Assembly: GCF_001949145.1 (NCBI RefSeq)
Contig: NW_019091597.1
Span: forward strand, 59,646 to 85,542
Direction of reading: 5' to 3'
DNA: 25,897 bases
Source: Acanthaster planci
Taxonomy: Eukaryota > Echinodermata > Asteroidea > Valvatida > Acanthasteridae
Positions 1-7,335 of this stretch are shown here, piece after piece; the stretch's first letter is position 1, and every line of letters begins with the position of its first letter. Below the pieces are notes generated by a model. It saw nothing but the letters and a program-made list of their open reading frames with translations. It was not told the DNA's origin and did not search any database. Made by a program: the position numbers and the translations under genes.

Positions 1-295
1 CCGGTGCCAGTCACGAGTTGTTTACAACCGGAGTCAAAAGTTCAAGGTCAGTGAAGTGGAAATCCCCGGCGCTAGTCACGAGTTGTTTACAGGAAAAGTT
101 CGCCGGGGTCAAAAGGTGAGCGAGAATTCCCCCGAGATTTTTGGGTCGATGTACTACCCAAGGGTTTTGATCAAAAACGGGATTCATGTCATTTCTGGAT
201 TTTCCCATTTTTCCCCATTTTTCCCCACCAAAAATGTTTCGACGGTTTTTTGGGTCGATGTACTACCCAAGGGTTTTGAGCAAAAACCGGGCAAA
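1..295. repeat. Two sets of short direct repeats
   Basis: Two direct repeats overlap in this GC-richer stretch. The first starts at 1 and recurs at 66 (65-bp spacing), sharing the core AGTCACGAGTTGTTTAC. The second is about 43 bp long, with its GGGTCGATGTACTACCCAAG core at 143 and again at 252 (109-bp spacing). Between them is a short T4C4-like run (190-230). Open frames here are short and start at non-ATG codons, so I do not call a gene. It could be the edge of a mobile element or a local satellite. Confidence 0.7.
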
Positions 296-1145
296 AAGGG
301 GCGTGTGCTCCTGAACTCTCAGTTTCCTACTACTTCTGGCTTGTCGTATGCAGTGTCTCACTATTCTAGGAAAACATGTAAAATTGAGAAATTTTGTGGG
401 GAAAAGTGATCGATTGAAAGTGGAAATAATTTATCACCTTAGCAACCACTTTGGGGCTAAATTTCATACTTGTGTATTTTGTATGTACGGTTCTGTAGTG
501 TTTTATTCGGTTTAAGCCTTCCAGATTACATACAAAGTGTTTCAATATGATCGTTTGTAACTGTAACCTAACGAAGTCTTGAAAACACCAAGGCTCAACA
601 GAGGATTAGCAAGGTGATAAGGACATTTCCATATGGTTCCCGAGGGTCAAGTAATCGCCGCGCAAGATCGAAGTCGTTAACGTGCAATGCGGGTCCCGGA
701 GAGCGGTTACGCGGATACGGGGATACGAAGTGGGCCTTGTGGATGGAAGCGTAACTCTGCGTATCTGCGGCTACGAGGTGTGCACGGTGAATGGCGGGGT
801 ATGCGCCCAGATACTTCAGACATAGGCTGAAGGCTTAAGATGACCTCGCTGTGAAGCTTGCGTTTGGGGCTCTAAGTTTGCAACCTTGTGCAGTGGAAAA
901 CATAATCAGTGGGACCATGGTACCCTCAGAACTGAGGCGTCCGACGTCCGCCCCACTCCCAAGTGTTCGTTCCAAGTACATGTATGATTCGACTCAGATG
1001 CAAAATTAATGCTAGTTGCTGACTGAGTTTGGACTGCTGTGGGCGTTACAAACTATTCTGAGTTTCAATCCCAGAAGAAAGTTTGTTACCGTGAAGTGAA
1101 ATCTACGTTGTTTGTCCCAAACGAACATAACAAACATGTAGGCCT
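296..1145. other. No gene seen; flank of copy 1
   Basis: No protein-coding similarity recognised. The 640-800 part is CpG-rich. The packaging ATPase fragment that starts near 1146 should have its Walker A region about 300 bases upstream, but no GxxxxGKT/S motif appears in any plus frame here. Copy 1 therefore appears truncated at about 1150-1190. Confidence 0.6.
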
Positions 1146-1451
1146 ATGTGTTCCTCAGTAGAAGTAGGGATGAGGGAATTAAAGAGCAGCAGGGATTTCA
1201 CTCATCGTAAAGGGGTAGAACTAAACGAGGCGATCGATTTGTATCGAAAAATTTTTGACGGGGTAAATACCTTGTTCATCATAGACGACTGCGCCACCGA
1301 TCAAATTATTAAATATCGTAAAAAATCCAAAGGAAGCAACCCGTGTGCGCTAAGTCGAATGGCGTTTAGTGGTCCGCACTTTAATCACAGTTGCTGGCTT
1401 TTAACTCAGAAATACAATTCGGTGCTCAAAGACTTCAGGAGACTTTATTAA
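1146..1451 (+). pseudogene. Packaging ATPase, central fragment (virus-like copy 1)
   Basis: Fragment of a viral genome-packaging ATPase of the FtsK-HerA / A32-like class, the motor that pumps DNA into the capsid. The 101-residue frame keeps the Walker B strand LFIIDDC (two acidic residues after the hydrophobic strand) and, about 45 residues on, the conserved-looking block SRMAFSGPHFNHSCWLLTQK followed by NSVLKDFR. Walker A is missing upstream and the frame ends just after LKDFR, where the sequence passes straight into the back half of the next gene; an internal deletion is likely. The segment ELNEAIDLYRKIF matches ELEFNEAVDLYQNIF in the ATPase of copy 2 (23160-23612), which ties the copies together. 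Family assignment rests on motifs; the first ~12 residues may be flank. Confidence 0.72.
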
Positions 1452-1741
1452 GCATCGCCACGCCAACTGATTTTTTAGGTTTTAACATAAATTTAAATTC
1501 GAAAGAAGACCTGATGAAAGATCTAAATAACGACCAGATTATTAATCAGACCATGAGCCACTTTTTAAGCAAGTGATGTTATAAATACAGAATTTATTTA
1601 TCACCCCTAGTAGCAGCTTTAATAACTACCAAACATTTATCCATCAATAAAAACGCGTCTATTATAAAACAGAATGACAACGGAAGAACAGCAGACAGCA
1701 ACTCCTGCGCCGAGTCCGGTAAAGACGGTAACAAAAGTTAA
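1446..1741 (+). pseudogene. Small membrane protein P1, C-terminal half (copy 1)
   Basis: C-terminal half of an unidentified virus-like protein. SIATPTDFLGFN and NQTMSHFLSK match GIATPIEFVGFN and SQTMGHFLSE of copy 2. An in-frame TGA at 1574-1576 interrupts it, but protein-level similarity to copy 2 carries on past this stop (CYKYRIYL against CYKYGVYL; TKHLSINKN against TKHLVINKN) up to TAA at 1739-1741. That means the gene overlaps the next one by 68 bases in another frame. The N-terminal half, which carries a transmembrane segment in copy 2, is lost here. Function unknown; a virion membrane protein is a guess from the copy 2 layout. Confidence 0.65.
1663..1669 (+). promoter_or_regulatory. 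TATAAAA motif 4 nt before P2 start (copy 1)
   Basis: TATAAAA ends four bases before the ATG at 1674. The identical motif at identical spacing precedes the same gene in copy 2 (complement 22522-22528, ATG at 22517), although the flanking bases differ. Spacing this close to the start codon suits a viral promoter giving a very short leader better than a host TATA box. Promoter function is inferred. Confidence 0.45.
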
Positions 1742-2029
1742 AAATCTGAAACGAGTGGTACAAGGCAAAAAATTAGCCGAGCATAATCGAATGCTGAAAC
1801 AACAACTCGCCAAGATGAAAATAGGCGAAACCGAACCCGAACACTACCGGAAAATAAAATTTATAAAAAGGTTACAGAAAACAGAAATTTGACATTAGGC
1901 GGCTTGGCGATTGGAGCGCTCGCCGTATTTTTAATTTTTAAAAATAAGTCAACGCCTGGAAAAACATCGCCTTTACAAATGACACCAAAAATTCAAACAA
2001 CCACGCCAGAAATTTTAGATATGGAATAA
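1674..2029 (+). pseudogene. Single-span basic membrane protein P2 (copy 1)
   Basis: Unidentified small protein. It begins with a Thr/Pro/Gln-rich stretch, then PVKTVTKVKNLKRV and a Lys/Arg-rich segment. The first frame stops at 1890-1892. A neighbouring frame continues directly with a hydrophobic span LGGLAIGALAVFLIF, a short basic anchor KNK and a Thr/Pro-rich tail ending DME at 2029. Copy 2 (22200-22517) has the same start (PVKVVTKVKNPKRV), the same glycine-rich hydrophobic span in a shifted frame and the same DME end, so one ancestral protein of about 118 residues is likely: basic soluble N-terminus, one membrane helix, short tail. One frameshift here near 1880. A viral membrane protein is likely; its precise role is unknown. 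Confidence 0.65.
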
Positions 2030-2054
2030 ATTTTAAAAAGCTTCTATACTCGGA

Positions 2055-2303
2055 ATGAGTAATGCAAAATCAATCAACGTAAACGGCGTGGCCAATACGA
2101 TTTACCAGGGTGCAGTAGTCAGTCTAATTTCTATGGCTTATGCCAAGCTATCGAGTAAGCTATTTCAAATTAAGCCGCCAGACCTAAATAAATTATCCAT
2201 AGAAAACGCGTTAAAATTGACTGCGTTGTCTAGCGGCGTGTTGGCTACACAGGGTTGGCTTGTTTCGCAGCGTATATTACCCGCAAGTTTGCCCAGTAGT
2301 TAA
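2055..2303 (+). CDS. Small hydrophobic protein P3, intact frame (copy 1)
   Basis: An uninterrupted 82-residue frame from ATG (MSNAKSINVNG) to TAA, the only copy 1 gene with no visible lesion. Residues 17-33 are hydrophobic (YQGAVVSLISMAYAKL) and a second, weaker hydrophobic stretch follows LSIENALKLTALSSG. It ends LPASLPSS. Copy 2 (complement 21927-22174) has the same protein with one frameshift, sharing IY.GAV.S.ISM.YA, LSIE and PASLPS; well over half of the aligned residues match. Family unknown to me; its place among membrane and virion genes suggests a virion or membrane-associated protein. Whether it is still expressed cannot be told. Confidence 0.7.
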   Translation: MSNAKSINVNGVANTIYQGAVVSLISMAYAKLSSKLFQIKPPDLNKLSIENALKLTALSSGVLATQGWLVSQRILPASLPSS

Positions 2304-2351
2304 AGTAAGTTTAAATCGTTTATTTTAAAGTTAAGTATAAGTTAAAGTAAG

Positions 2352-2930
2352 ATGGCAGAAGGAGGATTCGAACCAGTCGATTCTGACCCAAATGATATAC
2401 CCCTAGAAAACCTACAAGAAGAAGCTGATAAAGAAGTCGTAACATGGGACGATACCTTTGATACTACTTCATTCACTCGCGGCACGTTTAAACCAAAATT
2501 GTCGCAAGCCCCGGTTGAACCAAAATTGTGACTAGCCCCAGGCCCAGATTAGACCTCGATACGACCTTTGAATCAGGGCAAAAATCAACTTTGGCCCCGG
2601 TTGAACCAAAATTGTCGCTAATCCCCAGGCCCAGAGTTCTAGAACACAGCACGACCTTTGAACGGGGGCAAAAATCAACTTTGGCAAGCTATAGAATAGC
2701 ATCAACTACAGCTAAAATGGAAGACTTTTATGACTCGGTTCAAAGAGAAATTGGGTATGAAGCGTCAATAAGAGATCCAAACGTGTTTAATTTAGATAGC
2801 AAAGACCACCTGTACGTAAAGTTCGAAGGCAAAACAGTTATCTTAACCTGAGAAAAAGATAGTAGTGTATTTCTCAGCCTAAATACTATTAAGCAAAAAA
2901 CAAATTCCGATTTTGTAAGGTGCGTCCTAG
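2352..2930 (+). pseudogene. Acidic repeat protein P4 (copy 1)
   Basis: Unidentified protein. The ATG at 2352 opens an acidic N-terminus (EGGFEPVDSDPNDIPLENL) that stops at 2529-2531. A second frame from 2528 continues it to 2851. The cause is visible: a 1-base loss in the first of two tandem repeats (2509-2594, 2595-2684) carrying VEPKLS and FE.GQKSTLA. The C-terminal domain holds DFYDSV, DPNVFNLDSKDHLYVKFEGK, then an in-frame TGA (2849-2851), and similarity resumes as IKQKTNSDFV. Copy 2 matches with KDFYNDI, DPNIFNLDDKGRLYVKF and QDKTNTDFV. Length about 190 residues if counted across the breaks. Fourth in the shared order ATPase-P1-P2-P3-P4. Role unknown. Confidence 0.65.
2509..2684 (+). repeat. 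Tandem duplication inside P4
   Basis: Two units, 86 and 90 bp, both beginning CCCCGGTTGAACCAAAATTGT and ending CAAAAATCAACTTTGG. The second has one extra base around 2616-2622 and three more in its middle; with that one base counted, both units are whole numbers of codons (29 and 30). The duplication is absent from copy 2, so it arose in the copy 1 lineage, and the one-base loss came later. Confidence 0.85.
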
Positions 2931-4012
2931 GCTTGGGAGTCATCTCAAGTTTTTTTTATTTTTTGTCATGTGTTCATTACCTTTTGTAGACTGAATTAGA
3001 TGGTTGTTTGGAAAAACTTACAGACGTTGTCAGTCACTCTGCTTATTTTGCTTCATTTACTTGTTAAATGTGCAAGTTGTGTTACCTGTGCCCTTTGATA
3101 CATGTACATGTACCTCCATATCCATTCACTTCTGGATTCAAAACTGGAAGTGTTTACTATAATATTTTTAAAGGTTCCCTAGCCAGAATTGTCGAATCAT
3201 GATTGTAATAACAGATTTTCAGTATTTCACATCAAGAGATAATAAAATGCGAAGCAACAATATGGTTTAACTTTCGGTATATTATACCATGATTTTTTGG
3301 CTAAGAAGAAAGATATAACAGGAAGATTTATTGAAATACAGGGCCTGTACCCGATCTAATGTTAATGTCTTTTGGGCAGTAACATCGCCATATTAAATAA
3401 AATAAAGTTTTATGTGCCTGAAGTAAGACCATAGCTTCCAGGAGAAGAAAAACCTGAAGCAGCGTTATATTTTATGAAAGGGTTGATGTATATTTATTCC
3501 AAATGATACAGTTAGAGAAGTTTCAAAAAGCTCTGAGTAAGGAGTGCAGTCCTTTGCCTGTGGCTTGTCTGTCATCGAAACCACAAGTGTCCTTTAGTGG
3601 CCCGCCTGACCAAAACCACAGAGTGGGGGGAGGGAGACTGTGCATACAAATACTGATTGGGGAGATTGTGGGGAAATTTCCAGTAGCCTTCAACATTCCA
3701 CCGTAACACTCTTCCACAGTTTATCCTCAACTTATCCCGGACGAGATTTGAGTTGACTCCTTACGCGACTACGTTTCTGGCAAAACAAAACAGCAGGCGC
3801 AAGAAGTGGGAAACTCGACTTAAAACCAGTTATCTTTATTGACTACAACTGATAATCGACTAAAGTTGGCTTCCATTTATTTTATATATGCTTTATATAC
3901 TACTGCGCTACACTTTTAAAAGGAGGCACCGTGGGTTTTACGTCTCGGTGCGACGGGGGCGGGTCTTCGTATTTAACCGACTTGTGCACAGTTATTTGTT
4001 TTACTCGTCAAT
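2931..4012. other. Gap between convergent viral blocks; no gene seen
   Basis: About 1.1 kb between the 3' ends of the plus-strand and minus-strand blocks of copy 1. The coiled-coil protein that follows P4 in copy 2 is not found here. The sequence is AT-rich, with a CATGTACATGTA palindrome near 3104 and no recognisable frame; short frames at 3503-3717 on both strands look like chance. It may be a host or repeat insertion within the element. Confidence 0.5.
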
Positions 4013-4541
4013 TTAGTTTTTTTCAATTTTGTAGTCGTATTTGAGCGGGGGGGCGGATCTTTTTTTTATTTCGTTAAATTTTTTTAGCTCGGTTAAAATC
4101 AGTATAAATTCTTTTTGAGAAATATCGGCGTCTTCAATCGTGTGTGATACGTATTCCTCAATGGTGTTTAATTTGGTATCGGCAAGCACGCGGATCTGAT
4201 CGTGTTTTTTGGTTTTATGGGCTAGTCGGCGGCTGGCGTATTTTAACATTGCGTAAGCTGCAAATGATCCGATAGCAATGCCTTCCATCACAAGACCTAT
4301 GGGGCCGGTAATTACTCCTGAAATAGCGGGAATTCCTATAGCTGTGGAACTTGCGCCTATCGCTTCGACGCCGTATTCTACGTAACCGAGTGAAGTGAGT
4401 ATCCGAGTATCCGTTCTTTTTGTAAGAAGTTTCTCTAGCATCGCATTCTCTTTGGATTTGAGATTTGATTTCTTCGATCTTTTGAAAGCGGTAAATTTTT
4501 GTAACGTTTGATTCCGTTTGATATTCGTCGTTTGTTGCCAT
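4013..4541 (-). pseudogene. Two-helix membrane protein, virus-like (copy 1)
   Basis: Unidentified protein in two frames. The ATG at 4541 opens MATNDEYQTESN and a charged, helix-prone segment (FQKIEEIKSQIQRE). After a frameshift near 4440 the second frame carries a long hydrophobic, Gly/Ala/Ile-rich region (GASSTAIGIPAISGVITG and GLVMEGIAIGSFAAYAML) that would form one or two membrane helices. A basic step (RRLAHKTKKHDQIR) and a charged C-terminal helical region (LADTKLNTIEEY, ISQKEFILILTELKKF) follow. Total about 175 residues. The layout of helix, glycine-zipper-like hairpin and helix suits a membrane-inserting virion protein, but that is inference. One frameshift is the only clear lesion. 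It is the last gene of the minus-strand block, 18 bases after the stop of the gene upstream of it. Confidence 0.6.
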
Positions 4542-4557
4542 CTTTTTCAAATATAAG

Positions 4558-4564
4558 TTTTATA
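4558..4564 (-). promoter_or_regulatory. TATAAAA motif before the membrane protein gene
   Basis: TATAAAA on the minus strand, 16 bases before the ATG at 4541 and overlapping the stop codon (4560-4562) of the preceding frame. Same heptamer as before the P2 genes and the cysteine-ladder gene. Weaker example because of its longer spacing. Confidence 0.3.
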
Positions 4565-4935
4565 TTTTCGCGACCAATATATTGAGCTCAATAATTAATC
4601 CGTCGTTTTCATTTTGTAAGAGTCCTCCCGTTTCTGATCTAACGTAAAAAGTTAATTCGCATATATTTCTTCGCTGCAATTTTCTAGGTGTTTCAAAATC
4701 GCTACGGAAATATTAATTCGTTGAAATCACTTGAAATAGGTCAAACAATTGCCCATTGTAAAAATTATAATTGATGTCCAACTGGGGACAATAAATGGAC
4801 TCAAGTTTATCCGATTCCAATGTATAACCCCTTTCAAATAGCTGAGATTACTTTATCACTCTTTGAATTATCGATTACGTTTTTTAATTTAAACGTCTGA
4901 GGATTTTGACACAAATAAAAAGTGTGAGTCTCCAT
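4560..4935 (-). pseudogene. Degenerate small gene, possible minor virion protein (copy 1)
   Basis: A broken frame of about 125 codons. The ATG at 4935 gives METHTFYLCQNPQTFKLKNV and stops within 35 residues. Other frames continue with LESIYCPQLDINYNFYNGQL and end with SETGGLLQNENDGLIIELNI and TAA at 4560-4562. Alternating hydrophobic/polar residues suggest beta strands, as in a jelly-roll minor capsid protein, but no family could be confirmed. The position between the TFIIB-like relic and the membrane protein, with almost no intergenic space, is the main reason to treat it as a former gene. At least two frameshifts and a stop. Confidence 0.35.
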
Positions 4936-4959
4936 TTTAGTATAAACAGGTTTTTAAAA

Positions 4960-5388
4960 ATCTTGCTCGAAAAGCTTAAATTTATCGAGGGCGTTGTCCC
5001 AGTGTTTCCCGAGACTTGAAATAGATCTTTTATGGCTTTGGCAGGTTCTTTCGTCACGTTTTGATAACACACGACAATTAAGGTCGTAGCGGTTTGCCTC
5101 TGGAGATCTTACCCGCTAAAATTCGGTTTACTCGATACTCTATTCTATCCGCTTGATCATGCGTCAATTGAACGTTTAATTCTTTTAAATTTTTACTCGA
5201 CTTTCGCTTTGATTTTTATAAACATAACGCTGGTTATATTTAACACCTACATTTTCCACTTCATCTGAATAAATCTGAGCTATTAGTAATCCGCAATCGC
5301 GGCATGCGAGTTTGTAATCTTTCATTATTTTCTCGTCGTAAGGGCACGTGGGTTCTTCTTCTTCTTAGTTCTGCACACGGGGTACCAT
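4960..5388 (-). pseudogene. TFIIB-like transcription factor relic (copy 1)
   Basis: Possible relic of a TFIIB-family initiation factor, the protein that links RNA polymerase to promoter-bound factors. The frame opening at ATG 5388 has a TAA at 5365-5367, then an acidic run and CPYDEKIMKDYKLACRDCGL, ending as a TFIIB zinc ribbon does (C-x2-C-G); of the first cysteine pair only one is visible. Downstream, in shifted frames, NLKELNVQLTHDQADRIEYR and ISRGKPLR, then LIVVCYQNVTKEPAKAIKDL, read like the start and middle of a TFIIB cyclin-fold repeat (RG...., A.C.Y......P....I..L). At least three lesions. Some NCLDVs are known to encode TFIIB homologues; for small Polinton-like elements it would be notable. 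The call is by eye; a VLTF3-like or unrelated zinc protein is the alternative. Confidence 0.4.
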
Positions 5389-6769
5389 TTAATTTCACAA
5401 GAGATTCCAATTCAGATCCAGAATCAGATCGTCCGAATCCGCTAAACACCTGCAATGCCGACTTATTTGAAATAAGTCCGTCATTTCTAATTTTCAACAT
5501 AGCTGCCGATACTTCATACCAAACACTGGCGCCGCAAGAAAGCAAACCGTGAGTTCCATAATAGACATCTTTTGCACAAATAAAAGATTGTACGTCACAT
5601 CTCTTATTTATAAATTTCTCGATATTTGACGAGTCAATGGATCTTTTTCAATCATCAAATAAAGAGGTATAGGGTCTATTTTAACGTACATTCGGTGCTT
5701 GTCCATGTAAGGTGGTTTAACTAAATATTCTATTTTATTAGGGTCATCAATATCGCGACTAGCTTTGTACGCGTTTATGGTATTAGACGGGATATTAGAT
5801 CTAGTGTCAGCTCGAAATTCGATGAACCTGTAAACAGCTAAATTTATGTGATCGAGTATGTCCGCGGTAGGTTGTTGTATTTGATAGCAGATTTGTCGCC
5901 CTGTTAAATTTACCGGCGTTTTATCTCGAGTGCCGTATTTATACAGCGGGTTTATGCCGTAACAGGGTTCGATCGTCATAATCAACAAGCGTTTATCTTG
6001 GCCGTTGTGACGATAAAAGATAGGCGAGCTGTAATGTGGGCCTTCTTTAATCACGAGTTTTGAAATGATTAATTTACTCGGATCAAAAGGATCGTAGGTG
6101 ACATTGAGATCGCAGTTACCGACAATTAGGCGCGTGTGGTCATCTGAAACGATACATACTTGGGTTGACATGGTTCTGATTTTTCCTGTTTTGTCTGAAA
6201 TTTTTATCATTTTTATGCAGCCGCGTCTATTAATTAACTCGGGTGGGATTTCTACTTTAATTAAATTTCCAACGTCAACGTCGTATTCAATAATTAAACC
6301 AATTTCGTATAAATCAGAGTCCAGTTTAGTCATGGAATAGGACGGTGGTTCGTTTTTCTCGCGCGTGCCGCAGCTTTTTATGCTTGCCGTTAACGAGCAC
6401 CACGTGATCCATTCCTTCCAACTCATACAATTTACGCAGCAGGTGCAAGCGGTGCAACCAAAACCCTCTATACAATTGCTGCACTCGTAACAGTCTTCGC
6501 AACTGTCCAAGGCACTTGAATTTTGACAGTCGTATAATTTAAACAATATACGCAATTTATACACCTGCCGCAATCGTCGCAAGTGGATCAGTTATATATC
6601 TGGTGCAGTCGTTACATTTGTGGCAATCGTGGCACTCTTTACAGCCGGTGCATTTGCATAAACGGTCAGAATTTAAACTGCACAGGCAACCGTAAGAATC
6701 TACCAAGTCAATTGAATTTCTCGTGTCTTTGCAAAAATAAAAATTCACGTTTGTTTTGCGGTTTATCAT
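5365..6769 (-). pseudogene. Cysteine-ladder protein, virus-like (copy 1)
   Basis: Largest copy 1 gene, unidentified. The ATG at 6769 (MINRKTNVNFYFCKD) leads into a run of cysteines at three-residue spacing (KCTGCKECHDCHKCNDC). The run continues after two frameshifts near 6590 and 6540 as CDDCGRCINCVYC and SCEDCYECSNC, then CTACTCCVNC. A long cysteine-poor region follows (residues about 75-324 of the frame ending 5608) with many beta-strand-like stretches, for example VGNLIKVEIPPELI and MYVKIDPIPLYLMI. Just before that stop, another frame picks up as IDSSNIEKFINKRCDVQSF and runs to about 5367, so the protein was probably about 465 residues. The ladder could bind zinc or form disulphides. No family recognised; a structural or entry-related virion protein is only a possibility. 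Confidence 0.5.
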
Positions 6770-7030
6770 GTTTTTTATATATTTGTCTCGTTTCTATGTA
6801 TTTTTCATTTTTTAAGCGACGCATAAATCTTCGCAATTAAATATTTCAATCGGCTTGTAAACTTGTTTGCCAGTATTAGTCTTTCTCATTAAACAAATGC
6901 GGTGTCTTTGGTTTTGCACGTCTAGCTTTGCCTAATCGATTAAATTGCGTTGCGATTTGTAGCCATTGACGACTAATCACGTCGCGTGAACGGCAACTAA
7001 TTTAGCGTATTCAAATTTGGTGACTAAAGT
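6770..7030 (-). other. Possible remains of another viral gene
   Basis: On the minus strand, short frames here have coding character: VTKFEYAKLVAVHAT, then in another frame WLQIATQFNRLGKARRAKPK with a basic end, then KTNTGKQVYKPIEIFN. They lie directly upstream of the cysteine-ladder gene and could be a further broken gene of copy 1. The first stretch faintly recalls the RPB6/omega start (TKYE.A..), but what follows does not fit. No identification is claimed. Confidence 0.25.
6773..6779 (-). promoter_or_regulatory. TATAAAA motif 3 nt before cysteine-ladder start
   Basis: The minus-strand sequence reads TATATAAAAAAC and then the ATG at 6769, so a TATAAAA heptamer sits three bases before the start codon. 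It matches the placement seen before P2 in both copies and is the basis, with them, for proposing a viral promoter element. Confidence 0.4.
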
Positions 7031-7079
7031 TAGGGCCATTTGATTTTAGAAAAATGTTGAATTTTTTTTTAGTATTTCC

Positions 7080-7335
7080 AGGAGCGCCCAGAGCAGAGCT
7101 ATTTTTTCCTGCGGTGGAAATTCCGGGGGGAAAAGTCCCTTGTTTGGGGTGCCGCGCCAGTTGGAGGTCGCGTTGAGGTCGCGCCAGTTGGGTCACGAAT
7201 TTTGGGAGAAGTCCCTTTCTGCGCGTGGACAAGTGAAATCCCTGCTGCTCTTTAATTCCCCCATCCCTACTACTTCAGGTACATTCACGTGCGTAATCAT
7301 TCAGTCAACAGTTTTCCCACTTAGTTCAGAATGAA
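7080..7335. repeat. GC-rich repeat-like patch at the right edge of copy 1
   Basis: Contains a short direct repeat, CGCGCCAGTTGG at 7153 and again at 7180, and an abrupt rise in GC just where viral coding character ends. Words resemble the left-flank repeat at 1-345 in the same orientation (GCCAGT..TCACGA.TT, GTGGAAAT.CC..GG, CCTACTACTTC.GG). It may mark the boundary of copy 1 or belong to the same dispersed repeat. Similarity is weak. Confidence 0.3.

Noticed and set aside
6098-6340. Plus-strand frame within the cysteine-ladder gene
   Set aside because: Antisense shadow of the longer minus-strand frame.
6770-7030. RPB6/omega RNA polymerase subunit
   Set aside because: Only the TKFEYAKLVAV stretch recalls it; the residues after it do not follow the family pattern.
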